DNA of 5,304 bases from Spirochaeta sp. (GTDB taxonomy: Bacteria > Spirochaetota > Spirochaetia > DSM-27196 > Alkalispirochaetaceae): the NCBI GenBank assembly GCA_007117185.1, contig SKHA01000341.1, forward strand, positions 1-5,304, given 5' to 3'. Under the pieces are notes generated by a model. That model saw nothing but the letters and a program-made list of their open reading frames with translations. It was not told the origin of the DNA and ran no database searches. The position numbers and the translations under genes are program-made. Every line of letters starts with the position of its first letter. The first letter of the stretch is position 1. Below, in pieces: positions 1 through 5,304 of the stretch.

Positions 1-867
1 GACCGGGTGACAGTACTCAGAGACGGAGCCCACATCACAACCGAACCACTGCAGGGAATGTCCATCGGCGACGTGATCCGGCATATGGTGGGACGGGACC
101 TGAAGGAGCAATATCCAAAAGCTGAGATCCCCATCGGCGAAGAAGCGCTGCGGGTGGTGGGGATGAGCAGGGCCGGTGTCTGCAAGGATGTCTCCTTTGA
201 CGTCAAAAAGGGCGAGATCCTCGGATTCGCCGGGCTGGTAGGCTCCGGACGGACCGAGATCATGCAGCTCCTGTTTGGCTACCGCAAGCGCGATGCCGGA
301 CAAATCTTTGTAAATGGGACCGAGGTCAAAATCAACTCAACCACCGACGCGGTCCGCCGGGGCATCGCCCTGATTCCGGAAGAACGGAAACGCCAGGGAC
401 TGGTTCTTGGCCAGAGCGTCTTTGACAACGCCGCGCTGGCGGTCCTGGATCTGTATCATAAGCTGGGAGTGGTCACGTTCAAGCGGTTGCGCCAGATCAT
501 CAGTGAGATCGTCAAGACGGTGGGAGTCAAGACGCCTTCACTTGCCCAGACGGTGAAAAATCTCTCCGGGGGCAACCAGCAGAAGGTGGTCCTGGCAAAG
601 TGGTTCATCCGTGACTGCGCGGTCTACATATTCGATGAACCCACCAGAGGAATCGATGTGGGAGCCAAGGTTGAGATCTACCGGCTCATGCAGGCGCTGG
701 CCTCCCGGGGTGCGGCGATCATCATGATCTCGTCGGAACTTCCGGAAGTCATGAACATGAGTGATCGGATAATCGTTATTCATCGCGGCGAGGTAGCCGG
801 AGAATTTCCCAAGGGCAGCGCCGACGAAGAGAAGATCATGCGCTGTGCCTTCGGGGTTAAGGAGTAA
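1..867 (+). CDS. RbsA-like sugar ABC transporter ATPase, 3' part (5' end outside window)
   Basis: This is the cytoplasmic energy subunit of a ribose-type (CUT2) ABC importer, a family in which one polypeptide carries two ATPase domains. The reading frame is open from base 1, and the first residues (DRVTVLRDG) are the usual end of the first ABC domain, so the gene is cut by the window edge and the GTG at 7 is not a start. The 288 visible residues hold the inter-domain linker (MVGRDL near residue 30) and the whole second ABC domain. That domain has a P-loop-like GLVGSGRT (about 78-85), signature LSGGNQQ (188-194), and Walker B VYIFDEP (208-214). The P-loop lacks the lysine, and SSELPE (244-249) replaces the switch histidine region. 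Both are usual for the second domain of RbsA-type proteins, where the first domain is expected to do most of the hydrolysis. The permease gene starts 6 nt downstream. The transported sugar cannot be read from this subunit. Confidence 0.95.
   Translation, partial: DRVTVLRDGAHITTEPLQGMSIGDVIRHMVGRDLKEQYPKAEIPIGEEALRVVGMSRAGVCKDVSFDVKKGEILGFAGLVGSGRTEIMQLLFGYRKRDAGQIFVNGTEVKINSTTDAVRRGIALIPEERKRQGLVLGQSVFDNAALAVLDLYHKLGVVTFKRLRQIISEIVKTVGVKTPSLAQTVKNLSGGNQQKVVLAKWFIRDCAVYIFDEPTRGIDVGAKVEIYRLMQALASRGAAIIMISSELPEVMNMSDRIIVIHRGEVAGEFPKGSADEEKIMRCAFGVKE
861..864 (+). promoter_or_regulatory. Ribosome binding site of the permease, inside the ATPase gene end
   Basis: GGAG forms the last coding bases of the ATPase gene, directly before its TAA stop, and lies 9 nt upstream of the permease ATG at 874. 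The stop codon therefore sits between the ribosome site and the next start, an arrangement that favours coupled translation of the two subunits. Confidence 0.7.
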
Positions 868-873
868 AGACCA

Positions 874-1809
874 ATGAATCATCAGTTCACCAGCATACTG
901 AAGCGCTATGGGATCGCTATCGCCTTCGTCCTGGTATGCGTCATCCTGGCGATTCTCTCGCCGGTGTTCCTGCGCTGGAACAACATTCTCAACGTGATCC
1001 GTCAGTCATCGATCATCGGGATTATGGCGGTGGGGGTCACCTTCGTCATCCTCACCGGGGGCATCGATCTCTCGGTGGGGTCGGTGATGGCTGCCGCGGG
1101 CATGATCGCCGCCGGGTCGATGCAGAACGGCGCGGGAACAGCTACGGCGATTCTCATCGGGCTGGGTGTGGGAATCGCCTGCGGACTGGCCAACGGGTAT
1201 CTCATCACCGTGGGCAAGATCACCCCCTTTGTGGTCACCCTGGGTATGATGAGTATCGCTCGTGGTATCACCCTGATCTACAGCCAGGGCTACCCCATCA
1301 GCGGTTTTTCGCCCTCCTTCCGCTACATCGGCGGCGGTGTCTTTCTGGGGATTCCCTTTCCGATCATCCTGCTGATTCTCTCCGTTGTGGTAGCGTGGTT
1401 TATTCTCACCCAGACGAGGCTGGGTCGATATACCTACGCGGTGGGCGGCAACGAGGAAACGGTGACCCTCTCGGGGATCAGCAGCAGTCGCATCAAGCTG
1501 ATCGTCTACGGGATCTCCGGATTTGCCTCGGGCGTGAGCGCCCTGATCCTCACCTCCCGGCTTAACTCAGCCGGTCCGACAGCGGGGATCGCCTACGAGC
1601 TGGATGTTATCGCCTCGGTGGTCATCGGTGGTACCAGCCTGAACGGTGGCCGTGGCAGCGTCTGGGGAACCCTCATCGGCGCGCTGTTGATCGCGATCAT
1701 AAACAACGGGATGAACCTGTTGGGGATCTCACCGTACTTCCAGCAGCTGGTGAAGGGGCTCATCATTATCGGCGCGGTCCTCATAGACCGCCTGCGCGAG
1801 CAGGACTGA
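874..1809 (+). CDS. RbsC-like sugar ABC transporter permease
   Basis: This is the inner-membrane channel subunit of a CUT2 (ribose/xylose/inositol-type) importer of the BPD_transp_2 family. At 311 residues it has normal full length. About nine to ten hydrophobic segments are visible, roughly at residues 13-32, 43-61, 67-82, 91-112, 116-136, 159-179, 207-227, 243-253, 263-282 and 292-305. Family hallmarks are ILTGGIDLSVGS (59-70), TPFVVTLG (117-124), TRLGRYTYAVGGNE (181-194) and the conserved loop IGGTSLNGGRGS (251-262), the part thought to contact the ATPase. The ATG at 874 is preceded by GGAG and gives the usual short cytoplasmic N-terminus before the first membrane segment. It follows the ATPase gene by 6 nt and precedes a dehydrogenase gene by 14 nt, consistent with one operon. 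Family identity is very sure. Calling it ribose-specific would be unjustified, since close relatives move many pentoses, hexoses and cyclitols. Confidence 0.95.
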   Translation: MNHQFTSILKRYGIAIAFVLVCVILAILSPVFLRWNNILNVIRQSSIIGIMAVGVTFVILTGGIDLSVGSVMAAAGMIAAGSMQNGAGTATAILIGLGVGIACGLANGYLITVGKITPFVVTLGMMSIARGITLIYSQGYPISGFSPSFRYIGGGVFLGIPFPIILLILSVVVAWFILTQTRLGRYTYAVGGNEETVTLSGISSSRIKLIVYGISGFASGVSALILTSRLNSAGPTAGIAYELDVIASVVIGGTSLNGGRGSVWGTLIGALLIAIINNGMNLLGISPYFQQLVKGLIIIGAVLIDRLREQD

Positions 1810-1810
1810 C

Positions 1811-1815
1811 AGGAG
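1811..1815 (+). promoter_or_regulatory. Ribosome binding site of the MDR dehydrogenase
   Basis: AGGAG lies 8 nt upstream of the ATG at 1824, in the 14-nt gap after the permease stop. No room is left for a separate promoter or terminator, so the dehydrogenase is probably translated from the transporter mRNA. Confidence 0.75.
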
Positions 1816-1823
1816 ACGGGACT

Positions 1824-2834
1824 ATGATAACGAGCAAGAGTCTGTGGTACACCGGAGAACGTTCTTTGGAAGTTCGGGACGTCTCCTTTCCGGAACCGGG
1901 TCCTCATGAGGTGCTGGTGAAGGTGGACGCCTGCGGGGTGTGTACCTGGGACCTGTTCATCTACAGCGGCGGCTTTCAGAAAGAGCGGCCCTTCCCGTTC
2001 TACTTCGGCCACGAAGGGGTGGGCCACGTGGTTCAGGTGGGCCCGGGGGTAACCCGGGTGGCCGAGGGTGACCGGGTTGCCCTGAGGGAGAGCCCGGTGA
2101 TTGGCGCGGTGGGGACCGGCCATATGGCCGAGTACGCTCTGCAGCCCGAGTCCGTCCTGGTGCCCCTGCCGGAAGACCGCATCCCCACCGAACACTGGAT
2201 GATCGAGCCGGTGGCGTGCTGCGTAAACGCGGTTGACCTGGCGCGGATACCCCCGGGGGCGCGGGTGGCCCTGGTAGGCAGTGGTTTCATGGGGGGTATC
2301 CTGCTGGAACTGCTGGCAATGAGTCCGGCGTCAACGGTGGCAGTCTTCGATCTGCGGAAAGAGTCACTGGAGTTTGCCCGCGCCTGGTCCGCTCGGACCG
2401 CAGCCGGGGGAGCCCCCATAGAGATTCACGATCTGTCGTCTACCGCACCAGGTGCCGCACAAGACCGAGCCGCCCTGCAGGGCACCTTCGACGTGGTGAT
2501 TGAGACAGCGGCGGTGGAGCCGGCGCTGAAGCTGGCCAACAACCTGGTTCGCTCCGGGGGAACCCTGGTGATCTTCTCGTGGCACCACCATCCGCTGACC
2601 TTCGACTTCGGTTCCTGGCACGTCCGGGGGCTCACCGTCCTGAACGCCTCACCGGCGGCGGCGCCGGATTTCTCCCGGTGCTTCGCCCAGGCAGTGCCGC
2701 TGATCGCTGCGGGCCGGGTCGATCTGGCACCCCTGGTTACCCACGTGGCGAAACCCGAGGACGCCGAAGCGCTCTACGAGGACGGGCTGTCCAAAGAGAA
2801 CGGGTACATCAAGGGGGTCATCACCTGGAGCTGA
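1824..2834 (+). CDS. Medium-chain (MDR) zinc-type dehydrogenase lacking the structural-zinc lobe
   Basis: This is a probable NAD(H)-dependent alcohol/polyol dehydrogenase of the MDR superfamily, 336 residues. The N-terminal GroES-like catalytic domain keeps plausible catalytic zinc ligands: C40 in ACGVC, H63-E64 in GHEG, and E128 in EPVACCVNAV. The four-cysteine structural-zinc loop normally found after GDRV (81-85) is absent; the sequence goes straight to a short linker and HMAEYAL (100-106). The Rossmann domain follows with GSGFMG (152-157) and D176 at the end of the second strand (VAVFD), which by family rule prefers NAD over NADP. Compared with horse ADH or sorbitol dehydrogenase, the Ser/Thr two places after the zinc cysteine is W42 and the proton-relay His is F45. 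The shortened form resembles the subgroup I recall as Zn_ADH9 (cd08269), but that placement is from memory. It is co-directional with the sugar transporter, so it probably oxidises the imported sugar, polyol or cyclitol. The substrate is unknown. Its 3' end overlaps the opposite-strand oxidoreductase by 14 bp. Confidence 0.9.
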   Translation: MITSKSLWYTGERSLEVRDVSFPEPGPHEVLVKVDACGVCTWDLFIYSGGFQKERPFPFYFGHEGVGHVVQVGPGVTRVAEGDRVALRESPVIGAVGTGHMAEYALQPESVLVPLPEDRIPTEHWMIEPVACCVNAVDLARIPPGARVALVGSGFMGGILLELLAMSPASTVAVFDLRKESLEFARAWSARTAAGGAPIEIHDLSSTAPGAAQDRAALQGTFDVVIETAAVEPALKLANNLVRSGGTLVIFSWHHHPLTFDFGSWHVRGLTVLNASPAAAPDFSRCFAQAVPLIAAGRVDLAPLVTHVAKPEDAEALYEDGLSKENGYIKGVITWS

Positions 2835-2837
2835 CCC
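2815..2837. repeat. Inverted repeat spanning both convergent stop codons
   Basis: GGGTCA (2815-2820) and TGACCC (2832-2837) form a perfect 6-bp inverted repeat with an 11-nt loop. The loop and right arm contain the stop codons of both convergent genes (TCA at 2821-2823, read as TGA on the - strand, and TGA at 2832-2834). An alternative, mutually exclusive 5-bp hairpin pairs GACCC (2833-2837) with GGGTC (2841-2845). Neither is followed by a T-run on either strand, so it does not qualify as a normal intrinsic terminator. The repeat itself is certain; its function is speculative. Confidence 0.45.
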
Positions 2838-3960
2838 AGGGGGTCCACTTCTGTTCGCTCCGGCCAGAGGCGACCACCGTCTCGATAAACTGCATCCCCG
2901 CCAGGCCGTCGGCGATTCCGGGGACGTCCACTGGTTCTCCGGCAATACCCCGGAAGCAATCCCGATAGATGTTGGCAAACGCCTCGATAAATCCGTCGGG
3001 GTGACCCGCGGGCAGCCGGCCAGCGCCGGTGGCCACCGGGCTCAGCCGCGGCCCGCCTTTGGACAGCACCGTGGCGGTACCGTCAAGATCACGCAGTTCC
3101 AGATAGTTCGGATTTTCCTGAGACCAGAAGAGCCCCGCTTTACTTCCGTAGACCCGCAGGTTGATGCGGTTTTCCTCTCCCGTCGAGACCTGCGAGGCGA
3201 TGAGGACACCGTGAGCCCCTCCCTTGAAACGGAGCAGGATGCTGCCATCGTCGTCCAAAGGGTTTGAGGGTATGCACGCACGCAGGTCCGCACAGAGCGC
3301 CTCAGTCTCAAGCCCGGTGACAAAACGAAGCAGGTTCTCGCCGTGGGTGCCGATGTCGCCCATGGTACAGGCTGCACCTACCCGGGCGGGGTCCATCCGC
3401 CAGGGGTTGGCGGCGGTGTCGGTGTTACTGAGAAGGGGGGCCAGCCACCCCTGGGCGTACTCCACCACCACCTTATGAATGGTGCCCAGGGCGCCCTGCC
3501 CTACCAGATGCTTTGCTTCCCGAACCATGGGGTAGCCGGTATAGTTGTGAGTCAGCCCGAAGAAACGATCGCTCTTTTCGACCCGTTCCACCAGGTCCTG
3601 TGCTTCCGCCAGGGTCCGGGTGACCGGTTTGTCGCAAATCACATGGAAGCCCGCCTCCAGGGAGGCGCACACCGCGTGGTAGTGGCTGTCGTTGGGGGTG
3701 CAGATGGTGACGAAGTCAATCCGCTGGTCTTCCGGCAGCGCCGCCTCGTGGCGGATCAACTCCTCAACGCTGCCGTGGACCCGCTGCGGGTCCAGAAAGA
3801 GGGTCTTGCCGAACTCCCGGCTGCGCTGGGGGTCGGCGCTGAAGACCCCACCCACGAACTCTGCCAGCCCGTCCAGGGTTCCTGCCATGCGGTGTACCGG
3901 TCCGATAAATGAGTTGTAGCCGCCGCCGATCATCGCGCCGCGGAGTTTTCGATTGCTCAT
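2821..3960 (-). CDS. Gfo/Idh/MocA family NAD(P)-dependent oxidoreductase
   Basis: This is a soluble sugar/cyclitol dehydrogenase of the glucose-fructose oxidoreductase, inositol dehydrogenase and MocA family, 379 residues. The N-terminal Rossmann domain has the dinucleotide loop AMIGGGYNSFIG (9-20), followed by TPNDSHYH (88-95) and CDKP (109-112), the counterpart of the family's EKP motif whose lysine (K111) binds cofactor and substrate. The C-terminal alpha/beta domain has MGDIGTH (200-206), with D202 and H206 as the expected catalytic pair. HVICDKP, GLTHNYTGYPMVREA and the tail AGRLPAGHPDGFIEAFANIY match a subgroup I recall near inositol/sugar ABC operons. The frame is open 34 codons further upstream (to 4062), but the start at 3960 is preferred: AGGAGG lies 9 nt before it and Rossmann proteins of this family begin just before the first strand. 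It follows the M20 gene by 56 nt and converges on the MDR gene. Its reaction is probably oxidation or epimerisation of a ring hydroxyl; the substrate is unknown. Confidence 0.93.
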   Translation of the reverse strand: MSNRKLRGAMIGGGYNSFIGPVHRMAGTLDGLAEFVGGVFSADPQRSREFGKTLFLDPQRVHGSVEELIRHEAALPEDQRIDFVTICTPNDSHYHAVCASLEAGFHVICDKPVTRTLAEAQDLVERVEKSDRFFGLTHNYTGYPMVREAKHLVGQGALGTIHKVVVEYAQGWLAPLLSNTDTAANPWRMDPARVGAACTMGDIGTHGENLLRFVTGLETEALCADLRACIPSNPLDDDGSILLRFKGGAHGVLIASQVSTGEENRINLRVYGSKAGLFWSQENPNYLELRDLDGTATVLSKGGPRLSPVATGAGRLPAGHPDGFIEAFANIYRDCFRGIAGEPVDVPGIADGLAGMQFIETVVASGRSEQKWTPWVSSR

Positions 3961-3969
3961 GGTGCAGTT

Positions 3970-3975
3970 CCTCCT
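3970..3975 (-). promoter_or_regulatory. Strong Shine-Dalgarno that fixes the oxidoreductase start
   Basis: On the - strand this reads AGGAGG, a full match to the anti-Shine-Dalgarno core, 9 nt before the ATG at 3960. It decides between the 3960 start and two longer in-frame alternatives, ATG at 4017 (overlapping the M20 stop as TAATG) and ATG at 4062. It suggests the oxidoreductase can be translated independently of the M20 gene. Confidence 0.8.
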
Positions 3976-3985
3976 GAATGGCCTC

Positions 3986-3994
3986 AGTGTAGCA
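3986..3994 (-). promoter_or_regulatory. Possible extended -10 promoter for the oxidoreductase
   Basis: On the - strand the 56-nt gap reads TGC-TACACT, a TGn extended -10 element with 4 of 6 consensus bases. It lies in the most AT-rich part of the surrounding GC-rich sequence. Transcription would begin near 3979, giving a leader of about 19 nt that still contains the AGGAGG site. No acceptable -35 box sits 16-18 nt upstream (TTGAAC is only 10 nt away), so this would have to be an extended -10 promoter. Read-through from the M20 gene is an equally good explanation for expression. Confidence 0.25.
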
Positions 3995-4007
3995 TATTCG
4001 TGTTCAA

Positions 4008-4025
4008 GCGGAGACATTACTCCGC
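4008..4025 (-). repeat. 6-bp GC-rich hairpin around the M20 stop codon
   Basis: GCGGAG (4008-4013) and CTCCGC (4020-4025) are perfect inverted copies around a 6-nt loop. On the - strand transcript the loop begins with the UAA stop of the M20 gene. No U-run follows, so it is not a typical intrinsic terminator. It lies 12 nt downstream of a T7 run (4038-4044) in the same transcript; the possible recoding role is discussed in the findings. Confidence 0.5.
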
Positions 4026-5234
4026 GAGAGGTGAAGCAAAAAAATCGAAGACGCTCCGGCATAACACCGCGATTCCATCCTTCAGCACCGTGTCGTCGAT
4101 GCGGAACGTGGGGTGGTGGTGTCGTACCAGATCCTCCTCCGAGGGGGCGATCCCGAGGTAGAAGAAACTCGAAGGAACAGCTCGGGCGAAATAGGCGAAG
4201 TCCTCGCCGCCCATGTTGGGCTGCTTCGCTTTCCGGACACGATCCGCCCCCAGGACGTCCTCGGCGGCTTTGCGAACGAGATCGGTTATCGCGGGGTCGT
4301 TCACCAGGGGGGGATAGCGAAAGGAGTAGTCCAGGTGGTAGCTCCCGCCGTGAATACCGGTAACCTGCCGGAGGACGTCCTCGATCATGCCCGGTATCGC
4401 CTCGCGAACCTCCTGATTGAGGGTCCGGACGGTTCCTTCGAGGAGCACCTCGTCGGGGATCACGTTGAAGGCGGTGCCGGCTTCAAGACGACACACCGAA
4501 AGGACCACCGACTCCAGGGGATCAACCCGCCGGGCGATGAGCGTCTGGAACTGCTGAATGATCGCCGCAGCCATGGGAACGGGGTCAATGCACTGGTGCG
4601 GCAGCGCCGCGTGGCCTCCCTTGCCGATCACCCGAATTGAGAATACATCCGGTGCCGCCATGAGGGGACCGCTGCGATACTCCACAACACCCCGGGGTAC
4701 GCTGCCCCACAGGTGCAGCCCCACTGCAGCGTCCACGTGGGGGTTCTCAAGGACTCCTTCCCTGATCATCCCCTCGGCACCCCCTTCAGTCTCCTCCGCC
4801 GGCTGGAAGACAAGCTTCACGCTGCCGGGAAGGTGGGCGCGAAGCTCGCTGAGAACCATCGCCGCACCCAGGAGAATGGCGGTATGCCCGTCGTGGCCGC
4901 AGGCGTGCATCACCCCGGGAACCTCGGAGCTGAAGGGCAGCCCGGTGTCCTCCTGGATGGGAAGGGCGTCCATATCCGCCCGCAGAAGGATCGTCCGGGG
5001 GTCGCTGCCGTTACCCTGAAGCAGCGCGGTGACCCCGGTGCCGTACACCCCCGGGGTCAGATCGCTCAGCGGCAACAGCGCCAGCTCCCGCTGCACCAGC
5101 GCGGCGGTCTGCTCTTCCTGAAAGGAAAGCTCGGGGTGGCGGTGGAGATGGTGACGCAGTTCGATCACCTTCTGTTCGACCTTTGCGGTTGCCTCCAGAA
5201 TGGTGGGTGTTGTCATGGTACCGGGGTTGGTCAT
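4017..5234 (-). CDS. M20-family metal-dependent amidohydrolase (hippurate hydrolase / IAA-amino acid hydrolase type)
   Basis: This is a probable cytoplasmic di-metal hydrolase that cleaves N-acyl-amino acid or similar amide bonds. At 405 residues it has normal length for the M20D amidohydrolase group. Motifs in order are RHHLHRHPELSFQE (27-40), LLRADMDALPIQED (83-96, D87), HACGHDGHTA (110-119, metal ligands C112 and H114), QPAEETEGGA (144-153, general base E147 and ligand E148), GLHLWG (172-177, ligand H174), GKGGHAALPH (204-213, dimerisation domain), FNVIPDE (257-263), NMGGEDFAYF (340-349) and HHHPTF (372-377, ligand probably H373). All expected ligands are present and no signal peptide is seen, so it should be active in the cytoplasm. 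The first ATG (5234) is chosen because a GGAAAG site stands 7 nt upstream, while the ATG six codons later has none. It leads the - strand pair ahead of the Gfo/Idh/MocA oxidoreductase. The substrate within this broad family is not predictable from sequence. Confidence 0.94.
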   Translation of the reverse strand: MTNPGTMTTPTILEATAKVEQKVIELRHHLHRHPELSFQEEQTAALVQRELALLPLSDLTPGVYGTGVTALLQGNGSDPRTILLRADMDALPIQEDTGLPFSSEVPGVMHACGHDGHTAILLGAAMVLSELRAHLPGSVKLVFQPAEETEGGAEGMIREGVLENPHVDAAVGLHLWGSVPRGVVEYRSGPLMAAPDVFSIRVIGKGGHAALPHQCIDPVPMAAAIIQQFQTLIARRVDPLESVVLSVCRLEAGTAFNVIPDEVLLEGTVRTLNQEVREAIPGMIEDVLRQVTGIHGGSYHLDYSFRYPPLVNDPAITDLVRKAAEDVLGADRVRKAKQPNMGGEDFAYFARAVPSSFFYLGIAPSEEDLVRHHHPTFRIDDTVLKDGIAVLCRSVFDFFASPLAE

Positions 5235-5304
5235 GGCTCATCTTTCCACCGCCGGGGAGTGTTGTCAACGCCAGGCGGCAGTGGGGAGCAGTGCGGTCCG
5301 CAGC
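5235..5304 (-). other. 70-nt edge segment upstream of the M20 gene; gene tail or promoter region
   Basis: No gene can be firmly assigned here. Reading leftward on the - strand, one frame ends at a TGA inside TTGACA (5265-5267) and another at a TGA that shares ATGA with the M20 start. Either could be the tail of a gene beyond the edge, but the visible 12 to 23 codons are not recognisable. A small perfect repeat CGCC-A-GGCG is at 5269-5277 and GTTG-T-CAAC at 5261-5269. Confidence 0.4.
5240..5268 (-). promoter_or_regulatory. Possible sigma-70-type promoter directly before the M20 start
   Basis: On the - strand, TTGACA (5263-5268) is a perfect -35 box. A 17-nt spacer separates it from AAAGAT (5240-5245), which matches only 3 of 6 consensus -10 bases. 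Initiation would fall at or next to the M20 ATG, giving a nearly leaderless mRNA and making the GGAAAG ribosome site unusable from this promoter. The -35 box lies in the 9-bp inverted repeat GTTGACAAC, which could bind a regulator. The weak -10 keeps confidence low. Confidence 0.22.

Noticed and set aside
235..257. Degenerate P-loop without lysine in the ATPase second domain
   Set aside because: This looks like inactivation but is normal for the C-terminal ATPase domain of RbsA-type proteins, so it is not evidence of a pseudogene.
936..1565. Long +strand frame inside the permease gene
   Set aside because: It is a shadow of the permease: rich in Arg, Gly and His, without domain motifs, and fully inside a gene with unmistakable family motifs.
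1593..2195. 200-codon -strand frame antisense to the permease end and MDR start
   Set aside because: It crosses two well-supported genes and has no recognisable motif; a typical antisense shadow in GC-rich DNA.
2833..2845. GACCC-AGG-GGGTC hairpin as an intrinsic terminator of the MDR gene
   Set aside because: The stem is only 5 bp, the loop 3 nt, and no T-run follows, so it does not meet the usual terminator pattern.
3343..3912. 189-codon +strand open frame antisense to the oxidoreductase
   Set aside because: It arises from the GC-rich codon pattern of the opposite gene. It has no credible ribosome site and its composition is unlike a folded protein.
3961..4062. 34-codon in-frame N-terminal extension of the oxidoreductase, with alternative ATGs at 4062 and 4017
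   Set aside because: The extension has no domain character and would precede the first Rossmann strand. The AGGAGG site 9 nt before 3960 supports the shorter start. The extension matters only as the readable -1 frame after the M20 T7 run.
1..5304. CRISPR array, tRNA/rRNA, insertion sequence or direct-repeat system
   Set aside because: No regularly spaced repeats, transposase motifs, long terminal inverted repeats or RNA-gene signatures were seen. Almost the whole window is taken by five ordinary genes.

Overview
The window is GC-rich, almost entirely coding bacterial DNA, with two convergent gene groups. No taxonomic marker is present. Dense packing, Shine-Dalgarno sites and the families present indicate a bacterium, and a free-living heterotroph such as a spirochaete would fit, but that is only a guess.

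Left half, + strand (1-2834): the 3' part of a ribose-type (RbsA-like) ABC ATPase, then an RbsC-like sugar permease (874-1809), then a medium-chain (MDR) zinc-type dehydrogenase (1824-2834). The spacers are 6 and 14 nt and each downstream gene has its own GGAG-type ribosome site, so this looks like the end of one operon. The substrate-binding protein and the rest of the ATPase must lie to the left, outside the window.

Right half, - strand: an M20-family metal-dependent amidohydrolase (4017-5234) followed after 56 nt by a Gfo/Idh/MocA oxidoreductase (2821-3960). The oxidoreductase reading frame overlaps the MDR gene tail-to-tail by 14 bp, inside a short inverted repeat.

Taken together this is a carbohydrate uptake and oxidation locus: a CUT2-type transporter, two different NAD(P)-type dehydrogenases typical of sugar, polyol or cyclitol catabolism, and an amide-bond hydrolase. 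An N-acyl or amino-acid-conjugated sugar or cyclitol is a possible substrate, but nothing here fixes it. I found no RNA gene, CRISPR array or mobile element. The most unusual structure is at the M20/oxidoreductase junction. There a T7 run lies in the exact phase of a -1 slippery heptamer, is followed by a 6-bp GC-rich hairpin, and opens into a -1 frame that runs without a stop through the whole oxidoreductase gene.
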